Shown here piece by piece: positions 17,701 to 26,302 of a stretch of 64,000 nucleotides of DNA. The translations under genes and the position numbers were made by a program. Position 1 is the first letter of the stretch; each line of letters opens with the position of its first letter. This stretch comes from Pseudoxanthomonas suwonensis 11-1. GTDB taxonomy: Bacteria > Pseudomonadota > Gammaproteobacteria > Xanthomonadales > Xanthomonadaceae. Location of the stretch: positions 2,604,001-2,668,000 of the forward strand of contig NC_014924.1 of assembly GCF_000185965.1 (NCBI RefSeq), given 5' to 3'. A model generated the notes under the pieces. It was not told the origin of the DNA and ran no database searches. It saw only the letters and a list, made by a program, of their open reading frames with translations.

Positions 17701-20700
17701 AGCGTCGGCCAGCGGCGCATCGGACAGCTGCCAGGCAGCGCTGCCGGCGGCGTCGGACACGACCGCATCGCCGGACAGTTCGGCGGCGATTTCGAAGGCT
17801 TCGTCGCTGGCGGCGGGCGCCTCGACCGACGGCGCGTCGAAGGACGCGACCTCTGGCTCGAACGCCGCCTGCGCGTCATCCAGGCTCCACTCCGGTGCCT
17901 GCGGCGCGGCGTTCCCGACGGGATCGGCGGCCGGCGATTCGCCGGTGGCCTCGGCTCGGGTCTCGCCCTCGTCGGCAGCCATGGACTCGACCAGGAAGCG
18001 GCTGAGGTCCATGTCGGTCAGTTCGACCGGGGTCTCGACCAGCGGGGCGACGATGGCCTCCGGCTCCTCGTCCAGGATTTCCGGCTGCGGCCAGCGCGCT
18101 TCCGGCAGGGCGGCGGCCAGCGCGCGCAGGCGCTCGGCCAGTCCGGCGTAGCTCGGGATGCGCGGTGACTCGGCCTGCAGGGCCTGGATGCAGCCGCGGA
18201 TCGTGGCCGCGGTATCGGCCAGGGTCTCGATCGCGTCGGCACCCGGGACATGGGCGGCGGCGATGGCGCGCTTGATGTAGGTCTCGGCCGCGTCGGTGAC
18301 GGAGGTGATCTCCGGCACGTCGGTCATCGCGAACGCACCGTTCATGGTGTGCATCGCGCGCAGCAGCGGATCGTCGACCTGCTGCGGACCCAGGCGCGCG
18401 GCGGCGATCCACGCGTCCACGGTTTCCAGGTGGGTGGCGACCTCGGTCTCGAGGATCTCGCGCAGCACGCTGTCCACCGAGGCCGGAGTGCCCTCGGCGA
18501 CGACCGGGGCGACCGGCTCGACGGGCGCGGCTTCGGCAACCGGGGCAACGGCAGCGGCGACCGGGGCCAGGGTATGGAAGGCCTCCTCGCCGGCGGCGAT
18601 GCGCTCGGCGACGGCTTCCATCGCGCGCAGGTCCAGGTCCAGGGTGCCTTCGCCACGCAGGGCGGCGTCGAACTGCGGCAGCACGGTGGCGGCCTGCTGG
18701 ACCATCGAGGTCACCGCCGGGCTGGCCGGGCGGGTCCCGTCGAGCACGCGGTTGAGCATGCTCTCGATCTTCCACGCGAACTCGCCCAGGGCGCTGGCGC
18801 CGACCAGGCGGCCACTGCCCTTGAGGGTGTGGAACACGCGGCGGATCGGGCGCAGGCGCTCCATGTCGTCCGGGGAACGCAGCCACATCGGCAGCAGGCG
18901 CGCGAGGTTGGCGCGCTCCTCCTCGAACTCCTCGAGGAACACCTCGCGGATGTCGGCGTCGATGTCCTGGTTCTCGTCGAAGCCACCGGCGGTGGCACCC
19001 GGCACGGGCGCGGCGAGCGGCTCGGACGGCGGCCCGGCCACGGGCGCGGCCGGCGCCACCGGGGCGGCGGCGTACGCGGCGGCCGGCAGCGAGGCGGCGG
19101 CAGCGGCGACCTCGTCCAGCACGGACGGCTCGACCGGCGCTTCCTCGGCGGCAGGCGCTTCGACGGCGGGAGCCTGGATCGACTCCGGCGCGGCGTATGC
19201 GATTTCGGCCGGCGCTTCGGGAGCGCTTTCCGGCGTCGCTTCCGGCTCGGACACCGGCGGCAGGACCGGCGGCTGCGCGGCAACCGGCTCGGCCGGCGTG
19301 CGCGGACGGATGTGGACGGTCAGGCCCAGCCACTGGTTGTGCTCGGCCGGAATGGCCGGCGGCTGCGCGGCGACGGGCGCCTCGGGCAGCGGCGGCGGGA
19401 CCGCGGCGGGCGGCGTGGCAGCCTCCGGTTCCTGGGCCGCCTCGACGGCCGGCGCTTCAGGCGCAGGCATTTCGGGCGGCAGCGCCGGCGGCTGCGGGGC
19501 TTCGTCCACCACGGGCGACTCGAAGCTGGCCGGCTCGAAGCTGCTCGGCTCGAAGCTGGCCGTGCCGGATCCGGACGGCGCGGCCGGGATGGCGACGTAC
19601 TCGCCGGAAGCCGGGTCGTAGTGGAAGGCCTCGGCGACCGGCTGCGGCGGCAGCGCGGGCGGCTGCACCGTGACCGGCGGCAGCTCGAACTCCAGCGGCG
19701 GCAGTTCCAGGGATTCGCGCTCGGGAGCCGCGAACTCGGCGACGGCGGCCTCCGGGAAGGCCGGGGTCTCGTCGGCGGCAGGCGCAGCGCTCTCGGCCTG
19801 CACCGGATCCCAGGACGGGACTTCCGGGGCGGTCCCGGCCGGGGCGGCCGGCAGCGGCGGCGGCGCGGCGACGACCGGAGCCGGCGTCGGGGCCGCGACG
19901 GGTGCAGGCGCGGCATCGTTGACGGCGTCGGCGAGCGTGCGCTCGTCCGGCAGCGGCCAGTAGTTCAGGCTCTCGAGGCTGCTGCGCGCGATCTCGAGGA
20001 TCTCCGACCGGTTCGGACGGCGGTCGCGCAACGCTTCCAGGTAGTACTCCAGGCTGGCCATGGCATCGGCCAGGGTGTCCAGCTGGCGACCGCTGGGCAC
20101 GCGGCGGCGCCCGATCAGCTCGGTGACGATGTAGCGGCGCACGCCTTCCAGGTAGTCCGCCGGCTCCGGCAGCTCGAGGATGCGCAGCGCGCCGGAGACT
20201 TCCTCCAGCAGGCGCGGCACCGATTCGAGGCGGGCGTGGTCCCAGTTGGTCTCGATGAAGGCGACGAAATCCTCGCGCGCGGCGGCGAAGTTGGCGATCG
20301 CCTCGTGGGCGAGCACCTCCACCGTGCGCCGGGCCTCGGCGGCGGCGGCATCCTCGCCGCCCTCCTCGCCCGCGCCCAGGCTTGCGACCTGGTCGTCGAG
20401 GGTGGCGTCCACGTACAGCAGGGCGCCGGCGATATCCAGCAGCGCGCCCTCGCTGGCCGGCGCGCTGCCGGCGGCGATGGACTGCAGCGAGTCACGCTGC
20501 TGCAGCACCACGTCGCGGGCCACGCCCAGGCCGAGCATGCCCAGGGTGTCGGCGACGCGGGTCAGTTCGGCGGCCTGCGGCTGCAGCGCGGCGGCGTCGC
20601 CACCAGTGCGCAGGTGCAGGTCCAAGGCGTCCTTCACCCGCAGCAGCTCTTCCTTGACCACGCCGCCGACGGTGTTGAGCAGGTCGCGGTTGCGGCCGGC

Positions 20701-21636
20701 CAGGCTGCCGCGGGCGTGGTCCAGCTCGGCCTCGCTGGGCATCTGCGAGTCGAGGTCGAACGCCGCGCGCAGCTCGTCCAGCGCCGGATGCGAGGCGCGC
20801 ACGTGGGCGATCGCGTACAGCAGCTGGCGGGTCGGTTCCTGGGTGGAAACGCCGCGCGAGGCAGCCGGCAGCGCTTCGTTCTCGCTGGCCTGCTGCAGGG
20901 TGCGCAGGGCCGCGTTGAAGGCGCCACGCAGAGCCTCGGCGGGGGCCAGGGCGCCGTCACGCAGGGCGCTGGCGACCGCCGACAGCACCCACAGCATGCG
21001 CCGGGTGTTCTCGTGCTGGGCCACCTGCAGCAGTTCGCCGGCCACGTCGGCCAGCTGGGCCGCGTCGGAAGGCTGGCCGTTCTCGGGCCAGCCCTGCATC
21101 GCGTCCTGGAAGCGGGCCAGGGTCGAGGCGACGCGGTCCTGGCGCTGCGACCACGGCAGCGCCGAGGGCTCCGGCAGCTGCGACGGCAGCGGCGCGCTCA
21201 GGTCCGGGGCGAACAGCACGCTCTCGTTGAGGCCGGCGGCGCCGCGGGCGGCACGGATGTCGTTGAGCAGCGGCAGCAGCACGATCGGGATGTCGCGATG
21301 GCCGTTCTGCAGGCGCTCGAGGTAATCGGGCAGCAGCACGGTGCCGCGCATCAGGGTCGCGCAGGCTTCGTCGCGGTCGTTGGCCGCGCCCTGCTGCAGG
21401 GCCTGGGCGAGCAGCTCCATCTCCTCGGCGACCATCGCCGGGGCGTACAGCTCGACCATCCGCAGCGTGCCCTGCACCTGGTGCAGGTAGCCGGCGCAGA
21501 AGCGCATGCGGTTGGCATCCGCCGGGTTCTCGACGAACGCCTCGATCTCCCCGCGCGCCTGGCGCAGGGTCTCGTCCAGCTCGGGCTTGACCCAGCCGAG
21601 CACGGCGTGGCTCATCGCGTCGCGCAGCGCGCTCAT
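14704..21636 (-). CDS. pilL: Type IV pilus chemosensory hybrid histidine kinase PilL/ChpA
   Basis: A 2310-residue CheA-type kinase that controls twitching motility and surface responses. Visible phosphotransfer (Hpt) histidines lie near residues 52 (LHQVQG), 936 (HTLKG), 1096 (HTMNG, Lys replaced by Asn) and 1546 (HTLKG). Dimerisation starts near 1712. The ATPase has its N box RNSVAHGLE near 1900 and G boxes DDGRGLD and GRGVGMDVV. A CheW-like domain lies near 2045-2160, and a receiver with LLDIEMPRMDG runs from about 2190 to the end. Long Ala/Pro/Glu-rich linkers separate the Hpt domains, one with a (VEET)n tandem repeat near residues 1415-1438. The ATG at 21636 has GGAGG five bases upstream; the open frame beyond it is not coding. 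Confidence 0.95.
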   Translation of the reverse strand: MSALRDAMSHAVLGWVKPELDETLRQARGEIEAFVENPADANRMRFCAGYLHQVQGTLRMVELYAPAMVAEEMELLAQALQQGAANDRDEACATLMRGTVLLPDYLERLQNGHRDIPIVLLPLLNDIRAARGAAGLNESVLFAPDLSAPLPSQLPEPSALPWSQRQDRVASTLARFQDAMQGWPENGQPSDAAQLADVAGELLQVAQHENTRRMLWVLSAVASALRDGALAPAEALRGAFNAALRTLQQASENEALPAASRGVSTQEPTRQLLYAIAHVRASHPALDELRAAFDLDSQMPSEAELDHARGSLAGRNRDLLNTVGGVVKEELLRVKDALDLHLRTGGDAAALQPQAAELTRVADTLGMLGLGVARDVVLQQRDSLQSIAAGSAPASEGALLDIAGALLYVDATLDDQVASLGAGEEGGEDAAAAEARRTVEVLAHEAIANFAAAREDFVAFIETNWDHARLESVPRLLEEVSGALRILELPEPADYLEGVRRYIVTELIGRRRVPSGRQLDTLADAMASLEYYLEALRDRRPNRSEILEIARSSLESLNYWPLPDERTLADAVNDAAPAPVAAPTPAPVVAAPPPLPAAPAGTAPEVPSWDPVQAESAAPAADETPAFPEAAVAEFAAPERESLELPPLEFELPPVTVQPPALPPQPVAEAFHYDPASGEYVAIPAAPSGSGTASFEPSSFEPASFESPVVDEAPQPPALPPEMPAPEAPAVEAAQEPEAATPPAAVPPPLPEAPVAAQPPAIPAEHNQWLGLTVHIRPRTPAEPVAAQPPVLPPVSEPEATPESAPEAPAEIAYAAPESIQAPAVEAPAAEEAPVEPSVLDEVAAAAASLPAAAYAAAPVAPAAPVAGPPSEPLAAPVPGATAGGFDENQDIDADIREVFLEEFEEERANLARLLPMWLRSPDDMERLRPIRRVFHTLKGSGRLVGASALGEFAWKIESMLNRVLDGTRPASPAVTSMVQQAATVLPQFDAALRGEGTLDLDLRAMEAVAERIAAGEEAFHTLAPVAAAVAPVAEAAPVEPVAPVVAEGTPASVDSVLREILETEVATHLETVDAWIAAARLGPQQVDDPLLRAMHTMNGAFAMTDVPEITSVTDAAETYIKRAIAAAHVPGADAIETLADTAATIRGCIQALQAESPRIPSYAGLAERLRALAAALPEARWPQPEILDEEPEAIVAPLVETPVELTDMDLSRFLVESMAADEGETRAEATGESPAADPVGNAAPQAPEWSLDDAQAAFEPEVASFDAPSVEAPAASDEAFEIAAELSGDAVVSDAAGSAAWQLSDAPLADAGIEATQAGPVEEAAATSGWTVEAMQLEEAVAEPVQEPVAIEATSSDWSVEPVETAGLSGEIAASADTASVEDVAANAPSFGDQVGVESFEATPVEAVEAAPVEQTVEETVEETVEETVEETVEETVAEAPVAGEQPVEEVVAEAPAAFAEEEVAEAQPVEAADEAPQPEVVAPAAAAPAAELPMLDFNELDRDLVDIFVEEGGDLLDHVDALLVELRADSTAREPIIGLQRDLHTLKGGARMAGIATIGDLGHVIESLLEAAAEHRTDLDRNDVQLLERGFDTLHQLLVQTRAHRATAMPDALIAAFEARIRGEAVPALDTAPAAVEPQAAAAVATAAVEEPQPAVAAEPVAPAPQPVVAQPVQLAATAEALPALSAPVEDEETAPVAEDAAAPRAPQEQVRVRADLLDNLVNHAGEVAIYRARLEQQLGAFRAAMAELDRTNARLRDQLRRLDLETEAQIVARYQREQDSADPTFDPLELDRFSTLQQLSRALNESAADLTGLQGVLDDLARQYDVLLQQQSRVSSDLQDGLMSARMVPFDSVVPRLRRVVRQAGHDTGKQVQLRLDGTHGELDRNVLDRMVAPIEHMLRNSVAHGLETPAERSSAGKAEEGTITISLRHEGSEIVLQVADDGRGLDREAIRRRAEQRGLLKPGAVLTDTELDSLIFEAGFSTSEQVSQLAGRGVGMDVVRNEVRQLGGTVEINSVVGRGVTFTLRLPQTLAVTQAVFVQIGETTYAVPVASVSGIGRISRERFESGTGGYRYAGEEYALHDLGLLVGQGPARAEGQAQVPLLLVRAGDLRAAVAIDQVVGNREIVVKPVGLQISSVPGIYGATITGDGRVVVILDVAPLVRRHLAQPERPATVEPQQARHIPLVMVVDDSLTMRKVTGRVLERHNFEVATARDGVEALERLEERVPDLMLLDIEMPRMDGYELATAMRADPRFRDVPIVMITSRTGEKHRQRAFEIGVQRYLGKPYQELDLMRNVYDLLGIARARD
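17323..17394. repeat. 12-bp tandem repeat inside pilL (six units)
   Basis: Unit gacggtctcctc: five perfect copies from 17323 to 17382 plus one with a single change at 17383-17394. On the coding strand each unit adds the four residues of a VEET motif. Gain or loss of units keeps the frame, so linker length could vary between strains. Confidence 0.95.
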
Positions 21637-21718
21637 GCAAGCCTCCATTCCGCGAGGCGGCACAGGCGCGAATAACGGGCCATTTTCATTCCATCGTCCC
21701 CTGTCAGGCCCTTCGTCA

Positions 21719-23755
21719 TCAGCCAGGCAGCTTGAAGTCGGCAACCGAACGACGCAGGTCCGCAGCCAGCTGCGCCAGGTGTCCGATCGACTCGGCCGTC
21801 TGGCCGGCGCCACGCGACGTCTGCGCGGAAATCTGCCGGACCACGTCCATCGTCTTGGTGATGTCGGCGGCCGCGCCCGCCTGCTGCTGGGCGGCAACCG
21901 AAATGTTCTTGATGAGGTCGTTCAGCGCGTTGGACACGCGCTCGATCTCGGTCAGCGCGGTACCGGCGTCCTCGGCCAGGCGGGCACCGGACACCACTTC
22001 GGCGGTGGTCTGCTCCATGGAGCTGACCGCCTCGTTGGTGTCGGCCTGGATCGCCTGGACCAGGCCTTCGATTCGCCGGGTCGCGTTGGAGGTGCGTTCC
22101 GCCAGTCGCTGCACTTCGTCCGCCACCACCGCGAAGCCGCGGCCCGTCTCGCCCGCCGCGGCCGCCTGCACCGCCGCGTTGAGCGCCAGGATGTTGGTCT
22201 GCTCGGAAATGTCGTTGATCAGTTCCACGATCGAGCCGATCTCCTGGGACGACTCGCCCAGGCGCTTGATGCGCTTGGAGGTCTCCTGGATCTGGTCGCG
22301 GATCTGGTCCATGCCGTTGATGGTCTCGCGCACCACGCCGGCACCTTCGGCCGCGATGACCACCGAACGCTGCGCCACTTCCGCCGATTCGGTGGAGTTG
22401 CGCGACACCTGCTCGATGCTGGCCGCGATTTCGTTGATGCGCTCGGAGGCGGCGGTGATCTGCTCGGCCTGGTGGTTGGACGCCTCGGCCAGCTGCAGCG
22501 CGGTGGCCTGGGTTTCCTGCGACGAGGCCGCGACCTGCACCGAGGTGTCGTTGATCGTGGTCACCAGGTTGCGCAGTTCGTCGACTGCGTAGTTGATGGC
22601 GTCCGCGATCGCGCCCGTCATGTCCTCGGTCACCGAGGCCTTCACCGTCAGGTCGCCTTCACCCAGCGAGCTGATTTCGTCCAGCAGCCGCATGATCGCC
22701 TGCTGGTTGCGGCTGTTGAATTCCACCTGCGCCTGGTAGCGCGTTTCCTGCTCGCGCTGGCGGTTGCGCACCGAGCTCCAGACGAAGCCGATCAGCGCGA
22801 TCAGCGCGAGGACGCCGGAGACCGCGCCGATGTAGAAGTTCGGGAAGATGCGGGTGTCGCGGACCGAGCCGAAGGCGGCGAACGCGTCGAACAGGCGCTT
22901 GCTGTCGTCCAGCATCTTGCCCGAGCCGGCGGCCAGGCTGGCCGACGCGCTCTGCGCCGCGAACAGGTTGCGCGAGCTGGCCAGGATCGCTTCCACGTCC
23001 TTGCGCATCTCGTTCCACTGCTCCTGCGATTCCTGCAGGGCGGCCTGCGCGCCGGGGATCTTCACCTGGGCAATGCCCAGTTCCTCGTTGCCCTGCATCA
23101 GGCCGTTGAGCACCTGGCCGAACACCACCGAGTCGCGCGCCAGCGCGTCACCGGCGGCGGAGGCACCAGGACCACCTGCACGGATTTCCGTGACGCGGCG
23201 GGCCATGGTGCCGGCGACCACGACCTGCTGCAGTGCGTTGAACACCTGCGACGCCGGGGCGCCACCGGCGGTCATCGCGCGCACCACCTCGTTCAGCTGC
23301 GCCTGCAGCTGCGGCACGCGGCCGACGAAGCGGTCCGCATTGCCGGCCAGGGCCATCACCGCGTCCTGGGACTCGATGATCTGGTCGGCGTTCTGCGCCA
23401 GCGGGCTCCAGGTGCGGCCCAGCTGCTCCAGCGGGCCGGACACGCCCGGCTCGCCGCCGAAGCGCTGCTGCAGGCCGCCCACCGTGTCCACGATCCGGGC
23501 GCGGGTCTGGCGGAAGGCCTCGAACGCCTCGGCGTTGCCGCCGACCGCGTCACGGCCCTGGTTGGCAAGCTGCTGCGAGAGCACCTGCAGGTCGGCCGCG
23601 CCGGTGCTGGCGCCGGCCAGCCTGCTGCCCTGGTAGGTCGCCACGCCGGTGTTGGTGGCGAACACGACCACCGACAGCACCAGCAGGACCAGCCAGAACC
23701 CGGTGCCGACGCCACCCAGGCGGCTGGTCTTGGGAGATTCCGGTGCAGTGCTCAT
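21719..23755 (-). CDS. pilJ: Type IV pilus methyl-accepting chemoreceptor PilJ
   Basis: A 678-residue inner-membrane chemoreceptor that feeds the PilL/ChpA kinase. A transmembrane helix lies near residues 18-38 (FWLVLLVLSVVVFA) and a second near 312-330 (VLALIALIGFVW), enclosing a periplasmic region of about 270 residues. A HAMP-like linker and the cytoplasmic signalling domain follow, with hairpin tip QTNILALNAAVQAAAAGE near residue 530. The ATG at 23755 is preceded by GAGG ten bases upstream. No methyltransferase gene (pilK/cheR) follows it, unlike in P. aeruginosa. Confidence 0.95.
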   Translation of the reverse strand: MSTAPESPKTSRLGGVGTGFWLVLLVLSVVVFATNTGVATYQGSRLAGASTGAADLQVLSQQLANQGRDAVGGNAEAFEAFRQTRARIVDTVGGLQQRFGGEPGVSGPLEQLGRTWSPLAQNADQIIESQDAVMALAGNADRFVGRVPQLQAQLNEVVRAMTAGGAPASQVFNALQQVVVAGTMARRVTEIRAGGPGASAAGDALARDSVVFGQVLNGLMQGNEELGIAQVKIPGAQAALQESQEQWNEMRKDVEAILASSRNLFAAQSASASLAAGSGKMLDDSKRLFDAFAAFGSVRDTRIFPNFYIGAVSGVLALIALIGFVWSSVRNRQREQETRYQAQVEFNSRNQQAIMRLLDEISSLGEGDLTVKASVTEDMTGAIADAINYAVDELRNLVTTINDTSVQVAASSQETQATALQLAEASNHQAEQITAASERINEIAASIEQVSRNSTESAEVAQRSVVIAAEGAGVVRETINGMDQIRDQIQETSKRIKRLGESSQEIGSIVELINDISEQTNILALNAAVQAAAAGETGRGFAVVADEVQRLAERTSNATRRIEGLVQAIQADTNEAVSSMEQTTAEVVSGARLAEDAGTALTEIERVSNALNDLIKNISVAAQQQAGAAADITKTMDVVRQISAQTSRGAGQTAESIGHLAQLAADLRRSVADFKLPG

Positions 23756-23795
23756 GCGCGTAGTGCCTCGATCGGATGCTTGGAAAGGCCGGCGG

Positions 23796-24326
23796 TCACG
23801 CCGCGGCCTGCCTGAATTCAGGGGTGCGGGCAAGCCGCGAGAGTGAGAAGACCGCCCAGTCGAGGCCTTCGCTGTGGAAGGCGCGTTCGACGAAGCTGGC
23901 GTAGCGGCCGCGTGCGAGCGGCTCGGGATCGATCGCCTGCTCCTCGCCGAAGGAGCGCTGGCCGTAAAGCTCGTCGATGGTCAGGGCCACGTCGCCGCCC
24001 TGCTGGCGCATGACCAGCACGCGCTGGCCCTCGTGCAGGACGGTGCGCTCGCCTTCCAGGAACAGCTTCAGGTCGACCACGGGGAACAGGTTGCCGCGCA
24101 GGTTGCCGATGCCCAGCAGCCACGGCTGCGCCCCGGGGACCGGAGTCACCGGGGGCATGGGCATGATCTCGACGACCTCGCCGAACTGCGAGACCAGCCG
24201 CTGGCGGCCGATCCGGTAACCGACGCCACGCCAGGTCTCCTGGCCCAGCTCGCGGGCCGGGAGCTGCACGGCATGCGCCAGGCTGCGGCGCTCGTAGTCG
24301 GAAAGGATGTCGAACGGGGTGCGCAT
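23796..24326 (-). CDS. pilI: Type IV pilus CheW-like adaptor PilI
   Basis: A 176-residue CheW-domain protein linking PilJ to the PilL/ChpA kinase. Recognisable segments are GVGYRIGRQRLVSQFGEVVEI, interrupted here only for display, then LLGIGNLRGNLFPVVDL and FSLSRLARTPEF at the end. Its start overlaps the pilH stop by one base (TGATG), a sign of coupled translation. It is followed 40 bases later by pilJ. Confidence 0.93.
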   Translation of the reverse strand: MRTPFDILSDYERRSLAHAVQLPARELGQETWRGVGYRIGRQRLVSQFGEVVEIMPMPPVTPVPGAQPWLLGIGNLRGNLFPVVDLKLFLEGERTVLHEGQRVLVMRQQGGDVALTIDELYGQRSFGEEQAIDPEPLARGRYASFVERAFHSEGLDWAVFSLSRLARTPEFRQAAA

Positions 24327-24694
24327 CAGGCGGCACCTACGAGCTGGTTGATCCGCGCCATGAGGTCTTCCTCGCGCGGCGGTTTGACGACGTAGTCCAC
24401 CGCCCCCTGGCGCATCGCCCAGGCGCGGTCGGTCTCCATGCTCTTGGTGCTCACGATCAGCACCGGGATCTTGTTGGTGGTCCCGTCGCGGGTCAGCGCG
24501 CGGGTTGCCTGGAAACCGCTCATGCCAGGCAGGACCACGTCCATCAGGACCAGGTCCGGCAACTGCTTGCGGGCCAGTTCAAGTCCGTCCTCGGCGTTGG
24601 TCGCGAAGATGACCTGGTGGCCGCCGCGCTCCAGCCATTGCGTGAAGACGGCACGGTCTGTCGGCGAATCTTCGATCAGCAGGATTCGAGCCAT
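24326..24694 (-). CDS. pilH: Type IV pilus response regulator PilH
   Basis: A 122-residue single-domain CheY-like receiver. The acidic pocket is IEDSPTD, the phosphorylated aspartate lies in LVLMDVVLPGMSG near residue 52, and the conserved lysine in YVVKPPRE. PilH is thought to oppose or drain phosphate from the PilG branch that controls pilus extension and retraction. It lies 18 bases after pilG and overlaps pilI by one base. Confidence 0.94.
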   Translation of the reverse strand: MARILLIEDSPTDRAVFTQWLERGGHQVIFATNAEDGLELARKQLPDLVLMDVVLPGMSGFQATRALTRDGTTNKIPVLIVSTKSMETDRAWAMRQGAVDYVVKPPREEDLMARINQLVGAA

Positions 24695-24712
24695 GTTTTG
24701 CCTGCCCCCCGG

Positions 24713-25114
24713 TCAGGCGTTGACGTACGTACGGATTGCTCCGAGCAGTTCTTCCCGCGTGAATGGCTTGGTGAGGTACTGCTCCGAGCCGACGATTCGG
24801 CCGCGCGCCTTGTCGAACAGGCCGTCCTTGGAGGACAGCATGATGACCGGCGTCGACTTGAATTTCTGGTTGCCCTTGATGAGCGCGCAGGTCTGGTAGC
24901 CGTCGAGCCGCGGCATCATGATGTCGACGAAGATGATCTGTGGCTGCTGGTCGGCGATCTTGGCCAGCGCCTCGAAGCCATCACTGGCCGTCACGACCTC
25001 GCAGCCCTCGCGCTTGAGCAGGGTTTCGGCGGTGCGGCGGATGGTCTTGGAATCGTCGATGACCAGAACCCGCAGGCCACCCAATGCCCCGGCTGGGGCC
25101 GTGTTGTCTGTCAT
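24713..25114 (-). CDS. pilG: Type IV pilus response regulator PilG
   Basis: A 133-residue single-domain CheY-like receiver and first gene of the Pil-Chp operon. The acidic pocket is VIDDSKTIRR, the phosphoaspartate lies in IIFVDIMMPRLDG near residue 62, and the lysine in YLTKPFTREE. PilG passes the kinase signal to the pilus motors and in Pseudomonas to adenylate cyclase. A good sigma-70-like promoter lies upstream at 25174-25202, with a leader of about 52 bases. The gene diverges from gshB, as in P. aeruginosa. Confidence 0.95.
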   Translation of the reverse strand: MTDNTAPAGALGGLRVLVIDDSKTIRRTAETLLKREGCEVVTASDGFEALAKIADQQPQIIFVDIMMPRLDGYQTCALIKGNQKFKSTPVIMLSSKDGLFDKARGRIVGSEQYLTKPFTREELLGAIRTYVNA

Positions 25115-25173
25115 TACCCTGTTTCCCCTTGCGCGCGGCGCTTCTTCATTCCCGGCACCGCTGCTTGGGTGTC

Positions 25174-25202
25174 TATATCCCAGTACGGGTGAAACCTGTC
25201 AA
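25174..25202 (-). promoter_or_regulatory. Promoter of the pilG operon
   Basis: On the minus strand, a perfect TTGACA (25202-25197), a 17-base spacer and GATATA (25179-25174). A shifted TATAGA is an alternative -10. The only full-consensus -35 I noticed in the window drives this operon. Confidence 0.65.
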
Positions 25203-25351
25203 GCCCGACGTTTTTTTGGCGCTACCTGCATCACCGGCGCCATGCGACCTGCTGCCCACATGCCGGACGTGAAGGCCACCACCGGCCGGTCGCGACGGTG
25301 GGGATCGGCTAACATCGGCGACCTGCCCTCTCCCTGTTCCGGCCCCGCCCC

Positions 25352-26302
25352 ATGCCCCTGGACGTCGTCGTGGTGATGGACCCGATCGGGTCGATCAAGA
25401 TCGCCAAGGACACCACCTTCGCCATGCTGCTGGAGGCCCAGCGGCGCGGCCACCGGCTGCACTACGTGCGCCCCGGCGGGCTGTCCCTGCGCGACGGCCG
25501 CGCCTTGGCCATCGCCGCCCCGCTGCGGGTGCGCGACGACAAGGCCGGCTGGTTCGAGCTCGGGGACTACGCCGAGCTGCCGTTCGGCCCCGGCCAGGTG
25601 GTGCTGATGCGCAAGGACCCGCCGTTCGACGGCGAGTACCTCTACGACACCCATATCCTGGACATGGCCAAGGCTGCCGGCGCCGAGGTGGTGAACAACC
25701 CCCAGGGCCTGCGCGACTTCAACGAGAAGCTTGCCGCCCAGCTGTTCCCGCAGTGCTGCCCGCCGACCCGGATCAGCCGCGATCCGGCCGAGCTGAAGGC
25801 CTTCGCCGCCGAGCACGGCCGGGTGGTGCTCAAGCCGCTGGACGGCATGGGCGGGCGCTCGATCTTCCTCAGCCAGGCCGGCGATCCCAACCTGAACGTG
25901 ATCCTGGAAACCCTGACCGAGGGCGGCCGCAAGCTGGCCCTGGCCCAGCGCTACATCCCTGAGATCACTGAGGGCGACAAGCGCATCCTGCTGATCGACG
26001 GCGTGCCGGTGGACTACTGCCTGGCGCGGATCCCGCAGGGCGACGAGTTCCGCGGCAACCTGGCCGCCGGCGGCCGCGGCGAGGGTCGCCCGCTGGGCGA
26101 GCGCGACCGCTGGATCGCCGCCCAGGTCGGCCCGGAGATGCGCCGCCGCGGCATGCGTTTCGTCGGCCTGGACGTGATCGGCGACTACCTCACCGAGGTC
26201 AACGTCACCAGCCCGACCTGCGTGCGCGAGCTGGACGCCCAGTTCGGCCTCAACATCGCCGGGCTGCTGTTCGACGCCATCGAGGCCGGGCCGGCCGCAT
26301 GA
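25352..26302 (+). CDS. gshB: Glutathione synthetase
   Basis: A 316-residue ATP-grasp ligase that joins gamma-glutamylcysteine and glycine to make glutathione. Key sequence includes VVVMDPIGSIKIAKDTTFAM, the RKDPPFDGEYLY segment, VVLKPLDGMGGRSIF and EVNVTSPTCVRELD. It is divergent from pilG and overlaps the tonB-like gene by four bases (ATGA), so the two are co-translated. The gap of 237 bases to pilG holds both promoters; a TAACAT -10-like sequence lies at 25310-25315. Confidence 0.96.
   Translation: MPLDVVVVMDPIGSIKIAKDTTFAMLLEAQRRGHRLHYVRPGGLSLRDGRALAIAAPLRVRDDKAGWFELGDYAELPFGPGQVVLMRKDPPFDGEYLYDTHILDMAKAAGAEVVNNPQGLRDFNEKLAAQLFPQCCPPTRISRDPAELKAFAAEHGRVVLKPLDGMGGRSIFLSQAGDPNLNVILETLTEGGRKLALAQRYIPEITEGDKRILLIDGVPVDYCLARIPQGDEFRGNLAAGGRGEGRPLGERDRWIAAQVGPEMRRRGMRFVGLDVIGDYLTEVNVTSPTCVRELDAQFGLNIAGLLFDAIEAGPAA

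Noticed and set aside
13780-21675. Long plus-strand open frames of about 1050 and 1141 codons opposite pilL and the CheB-like gene
   Set aside because: They are antisense to clear genes, rich in Arg/Gly/Val low-complexity sequence, and show no domains. High GC content removes stop codons from the opposite strand.
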